Notes under the pieces: generated by a model | The model's database searches: none | Told to the model about the DNA's origin: nothing | What the model saw: the letters and a program-made list of their open reading frames with translations, nothing else | Assembly: GCF_002148795.1 (NCBI RefSeq) | Contig: NZ_MPOB01000003.1 | Span: 62,001-126,000, forward strand | Direction of reading: 5' to 3' | Source of the DNA: Oceanibaculum nanhaiense | Lineage (GTDB): Bacteria > Pseudomonadota > Alphaproteobacteria > Oceanibaculales > Oceanibaculaceae | Length of the DNA: 64,000 nucleotides | Part shown: positions 61,336 through 64,000 of the stretch, piece after piece | Layout of the letters: every line of letters begins with the position of its first letter | How positions within the stretch are numbered: the stretch's first letter is position 1 | Translations under genes and position numbers: made by a program

Positions 61336-61920
61336 ATGGAAAACATCCGATCCCTTTGCGTCTATTGCGGCTCCTCCGGCCGCGTCAATCCCGCTTACAA
61401 GCAGGCTGCCCGCGCCCTTGGCGAGAGAATGGCGAAAGCCGGCATCGAGCTGGTCTATGGCGGCGGCAAGGTGGGGCTGATGGGCGAAGCCGCCGATGCG
61501 GCGCTGTCCGCCGGCGGCCGCGTCACCGGCATCATTCCCCGGCATCTGATGCGTCTGGAGGTTGGCCATGGCGGCGCCACCGAGCTGATCGTCGTGGAGA
61601 CCATGCACGAGCGCAAGATGATCATGTTCGAGCGCTCCGACGCCTTCATCGTACTGCCCGGCGGTCTCGGCACGCTGGACGAGACCTTTGAGATGGCCAC
61701 CTGGCGGCAGCTGAAGCTGCATGCCAAGCCAATCATCGTGATCGATGTGAAGGGCTATTGGACCCCCCTGCAATCCATGATCGAGCACATGATCGCAGAA
61801 GGTTTCGTGAATGAGCAGCATCGCGCGTTGCTGCGTTTCGTGCCCGATATCGACGCCGCCTTCGCCGTCCTGGCCGAGGTGCCGGAGCCGATCCCCGGTC
61901 CCGAAGTCAAGTGGCAGTGA
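61336..61920 (+). CDS. LOG family protein (cytokinin-riboside phosphoribohydrolase-like)
   Basis: 194 aa from the ATG at 61336 (MENIRSLCVYCGSS). The PGGxGTxxE motif is PGGLGTLDE at 108-116, with ERKMIMFERSDAFIVLP before it. Rossmann-like fold hydrolysing nucleotide 5'-monophosphates to base and ribose phosphate in characterised members (purine/cytokinin nucleotides). Often called Rossmann-fold TIGR00730 protein. An in-frame start at 61279 lacks a ribosome site. Confidence 0.9.
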   Translation: MENIRSLCVYCGSSGRVNPAYKQAARALGERMAKAGIELVYGGGKVGLMGEAADAALSAGGRVTGIIPRHLMRLEVGHGGATELIVVETMHERKMIMFERSDAFIVLPGGLGTLDETFEMATWRQLKLHAKPIIVIDVKGYWTPLQSMIEHMIAEGFVNEQHRALLRFVPDIDAAFAVLAEVPEPIPGPEVKWQ

Positions 61921-61941
61921 TCAGCCATCCGCAACCGGCTA

Positions 61942-61969
61942 TTGCACCGTACGGGCGGCCTGATATTGT
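61942..61969 (+). promoter_or_regulatory. Putative promoter of icd
   Basis: TTGCAC (61942-61947), 16-base spacer, TATTGT (61964-61969), 57 bp before the icd start. Moderate consensus match. The 106-bp gap between the LOG gene and icd has no other recognisable element. Confidence 0.4.
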
Positions 61970-62026
61970 GCGCCGCGTCTAATAAAGGCGCGCCGGCCCC
62001 GACGCGTCGGTAAGAGGAGAAAACGC

Positions 62027-63241
62027 ATGGCGAAAATCAAGGTTAAGAATCCGATCGTCGAACTCGACGGCGACGAGATGACCCGCATCATCTGGCAGAT
62101 GATCAAGGACAAGCTGATCCTGCCCTATCTCGACGTCGATCTGAAGTATTACGACCTCGGCATCGAAGCCCGGGACAAGACCGACGACCAGATCACCATC
62201 GATTCCGCCAATGCGATCAAGAAGTACGGCGTGGGCGTGAAGTGCGCCACCATCACCCCGGACGAAGACCGGGTGAAGGAATTCGGCCTGAAGAAGATGT
62301 GGCGGTCGCCGAACGGCACCATCCGCAACATTCTGGGCGGTACCGTGTTCCGCCAGCCGATCATCTGCCAGAACGTGCCGCGCCTGGTGCCGGGCTGGAC
62401 CCAGCCCATCGTCATCGGCCGCCATGCCTTCGGCGACCAGTACCGCGCCACCGACTTCAAGGTGCCCGGCCCCGGCAAGCTGACCATGACCTTCCAGCCG
62501 GCCGATGGCGGCCCGGCCCAGACCTACGACATCTATGACTTCGCATCGAGCGGCGTCGCCATGGGCATGTATAATCTGGACGATTCGATCCGCGATTTCG
62601 CCCGCGCCTGCTTCAATTACGGCCTCGATCTCGGCTGGCCGGTCTATATGTCCACCAAGAACACCATCCTGAAAGCCTATGACGGCCGCTTCAAGGACCT
62701 GTTCCAGGAAGTGTTCGACGCGGATTTCGCTTCGAAGTTCAAGGCCAAGGGCCTGACCTACGAGCATCGCCTGATCGACGACATGGTGGCCTGCGCCATG
62801 AAGTGGTCCGGCGGCTATGTCTGGGCCTGCAAGAACTATGATGGCGACGTGCAGTCCGACACCGTGGCCCAGGGCTTCGGCTCGCTCGGCCTGATGACTT
62901 CGGTGCTGATGACCGCCGACGGCAAGACCGTCGAGGCCGAGGCCGCGCACGGCACGGTGACGCGCCATTACCGCCAGCACCAGCAGGGCAAGGAAACCTC
63001 GACCAACCCGATCGCCTCGATCTTCGCCTGGACGCGTGGCCTCGCCTTCCGCGCCAAGATGGACGAGACGCCGGAAGTCGCGAAGTTCGCCGATACGCTG
63101 GAGAAGGTCTGCATCCAGACCGTCGAATCCGGCCAGATGACCAAGGATCTGGCGATCCTGATCAGCCCGGACCAGCCCTGGCTGACCACCAACCAGTTCC
63201 TCGATGCACTGGACAAGAACCTGCAGAAGGCGATGGCCTGA
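62027..63241 (+). CDS. icd: Isocitrate dehydrogenase (NADP+)
   Basis: Oxidative decarboxylation of isocitrate to 2-oxoglutarate in the TCA cycle, with NADPH. 404 aa. It is the dimeric type shared by alphaproteobacteria and eukaryotes: [20 protein letters not shown] near 90-109 (substrate-binding serine and arginines), [18 protein letters not shown] near 209-226, [15 protein letters not shown] near 250-264 and the NADP region [20 protein letters not shown] near 308-327. AAGAGGAGAAA ribosome site before the ATG. A terminator follows. NADPH source together with the malic enzyme. Confidence 0.96.
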   Translation: MAKIKVKNPIVELDGDEMTRIIWQMIKDKLILPYLDVDLKYYDLGIEARDKTDDQITIDSANAIKKYGVGVKCATITPDEDRVKEFGLKKMWRSPNGTIRNILGGTVFRQPIICQNVPRLVPGWTQPIVIGRHAFGDQYRATDFKVPGPGKLTMTFQPADGGPAQTYDIYDFASSGVAMGMYNLDDSIRDFARACFNYGLDLGWPVYMSTKNTILKAYDGRFKDLFQEVFDADFASKFKAKGLTYEHRLIDDMVACAMKWSGGYVWACKNYDGDVQSDTVAQGFGSLGLMTSVLMTADGKTVEAEAAHGTVTRHYRQHQQGKETSTNPIASIFAWTRGLAFRAKMDETPEVAKFADTLEKVCIQTVESGQMTKDLAILISPDQPWLTTNQFLDALDKNLQKAMA

Positions 63242-63265
63242 GCGCCATCCCTTCTGGGAACACAG

Positions 63266-63297
63266 AAAGGGCGCCGTTCATCTGGCGCCCTTTTTCT
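63266..63297 (+). terminator. Rho-independent terminator of icd
   Basis: AAAGGGCGCC (63266-63275) pairs with GGCGCCCTTT (63284-63293), eight-base loop, followed by TTCTTT. Located between convergent icd and the lytic transglycosylase gene; the reverse strand ends in TTTC and may terminate the other way. Confidence 0.88.
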
Positions 63298-63305
63298 TTA
63301 CAGAA

Positions 63306-64000
63306 TTAACGGGTTACGAGACTTTCCGGAACCGCCTGGAAAGTCTCCGGCGTGTGCACCACACGCTTGCGGTAGGCGGCAAGGCCACCGCTCGCCGCGG
63401 CCGCGTCGCGCTGCGCCACCTGCTGCCGGGCACCGGCGGCGATGCGCGCCGAGGCCGGAACAGCAGCCGCGGTTTCCGCCGCACCGCCACTCTTCGCCCA
63501 GACCGGCATCATGGTCGGAAGCTGCCGGCGCGCCGCCGAGCGCGCGGTTTCGGAGAAGCGAACCTCCTCTTCCACGCTGGCATAATCATTGTCGCCCACG
63601 CCCTGCCACAGCCGCAGCACCTTGGCGCGGTAGCGCTGGTTGAATTCCGGCGTGGCGGAATGGTAATAGCCGACCGCATTCTGCCAGCTGCGCCGTTCCT
63701 CCTTCAGCCGCGACAGGAAGTCGGCGGCATAGGCGACATTGGCCTCCGGCTCGAAGGCGTCTGCCAGGCCGGCGAAGGCCTTGCCATGCCAGTACAAATT
63801 CACCTGCATGCAACCGACATCGATGGATTTGATCCCGCGCCCCTGCAACCGGCGCACGGCGGCAATCGCTGCCGCCTTGGTGGGGTAATAATTGCCCTCC
63901 CCTTCCGCCGTCACGGTCCAGGGCCAGGGCACGCCCTGCTCGGCCCTGGTGTCCCAGCGGCCGGATTCGGCAAGCCCCACGGCACGCAGGAAATTTCGCG
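63306..64000 (-). CDS. Lytic transglycosylase-like protein, partial (5' end off the right edge)
   Basis: Cuts peptidoglycan glycan strands. About 231 residues are visible; the frame stays open to the window edge (RNFLRAVGLAESGRW), so the real start lies outside. The catalytic glutamate is in GLAESGRW, and later SIDVGCMQVNLYWHG, VAYAADFLSRLKEE and NAVGYYHSATPEFNQRYRAKVL match SLT-type folds (GxMQ and GYY motifs). The last about 80 residues are Ala/Gln-rich and probably disordered. An internal GTG at 63980 is not the true start. Confidence 0.88.
   Translation of the reverse strand, partial: RNFLRAVGLAESGRWDTRAEQGVPWPWTVTAEGEGNYYPTKAAAIAAVRRLQGRGIKSIDVGCMQVNLYWHGKAFAGLADAFEPEANVAYAADFLSRLKEERRSWQNAVGYYHSATPEFNQRYRAKVLRLWQGVGDNDYASVEEEVRFSETARSAARRQLPTMMPVWAKSGGAAETAAAVPASARIAAGARQQVAQRDAAAASGGLAAYRKRVVHTPETFQAVPESLVTR

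Noticed and set aside
1-64000. Defence island, prophage, integrative element or secondary-metabolite cluster
   Set aside because: No integrase, transposase, phage structural gene, restriction, Cas, or large synthase gene is present; gene content and base use are uniform and chromosomal.

Overview
The window is a compact, GC-rich chromosomal segment with about 67 protein genes, one tRNA, several palindromic repeats, and no rRNA, CRISPR array, prophage or insertion sequence that I can see. Gene content points to an alphaproteobacterium, probably Rhodospirillales-like: a 5-aminolevulinate synthase (C4 haem pathway), a DUF1491 protein, the two-domain NADP malic enzyme, the dimeric-type NADP isocitrate dehydrogenase, the psd-pssA pair, TRAP and Dpp-type transporters, and many CoA-linked catabolic enzymes. 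The genus cannot be fixed from sequence alone.

Layout. Positions 1-4300 hold a branched-chain (leucine/isovalerate) acyl-CoA module on the minus strand: MerR regulator, PaaI-type thioesterase, isovaleryl-CoA dehydrogenase, RidA, SDR and a truncated second acyl-CoA dehydrogenase. Three similar imperfect palindromes precede regulator, thioesterase and dehydrogenase. Positions 4300-14700 are mostly housekeeping: MgtE, malic enzyme, tRNA-Leu(GAG), LipB, a VC1184-type class V aminotransferase, a small cyclic-nucleotide-like protein paired with a crotonase, PyrE and TerC. Positions 14800-31000 form a peptide-uptake and peptide-breakdown region: one Dpp-type transporter without ATPases, a DedA protein, an aldo/keto reductase, a HigBA toxin-antitoxin pair, then two amidohydrolases and a complete second Dpp-type transporter, divergent from an M14-like peptidase.

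Positions 31500-42500 carry hemA, an omega-aminotransferase, and a catabolic block: paaF-like hydratase, 3-oxoadipyl-CoA thiolase, 3-hydroxyacyl-CoA dehydrogenase, a mandelate-racemase-family enzyme, a CaiB-type CoA transferase and a two-subunit CoA transferase. Positions 43000-51000 carry small secreted and GST-like proteins, a TRAP transporter, and an exbB-exbD-exbD-tonB operon with overlapping genes. Positions 51100-64000 carry an RND efflux pair behind a strong sigma-70-like promoter, the psd-pssA-CDP-alcohol phosphotransferase operon, a LysM/Ig-like envelope protein, cytochromes b561 and c', a LOG-family protein, icd and the truncated gene of a lytic transglycosylase.

Nothing here is a clear new defence or mobile system. 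The best leads are: the tail-to-tail 159-bp overlap of a dpp permease gene with dedA, which looks like the scar of a deletion that removed the transporter ATPases; a four-copy repeat with constant flanks and different, always self-complementary cores; the candidate MerR operators; a cNMP-like protein lacking the phosphate-binding arginine paired with a crotonase lacking one catalytic glutamate; and the unassigned CoA-transferase/enolase-superfamily block.
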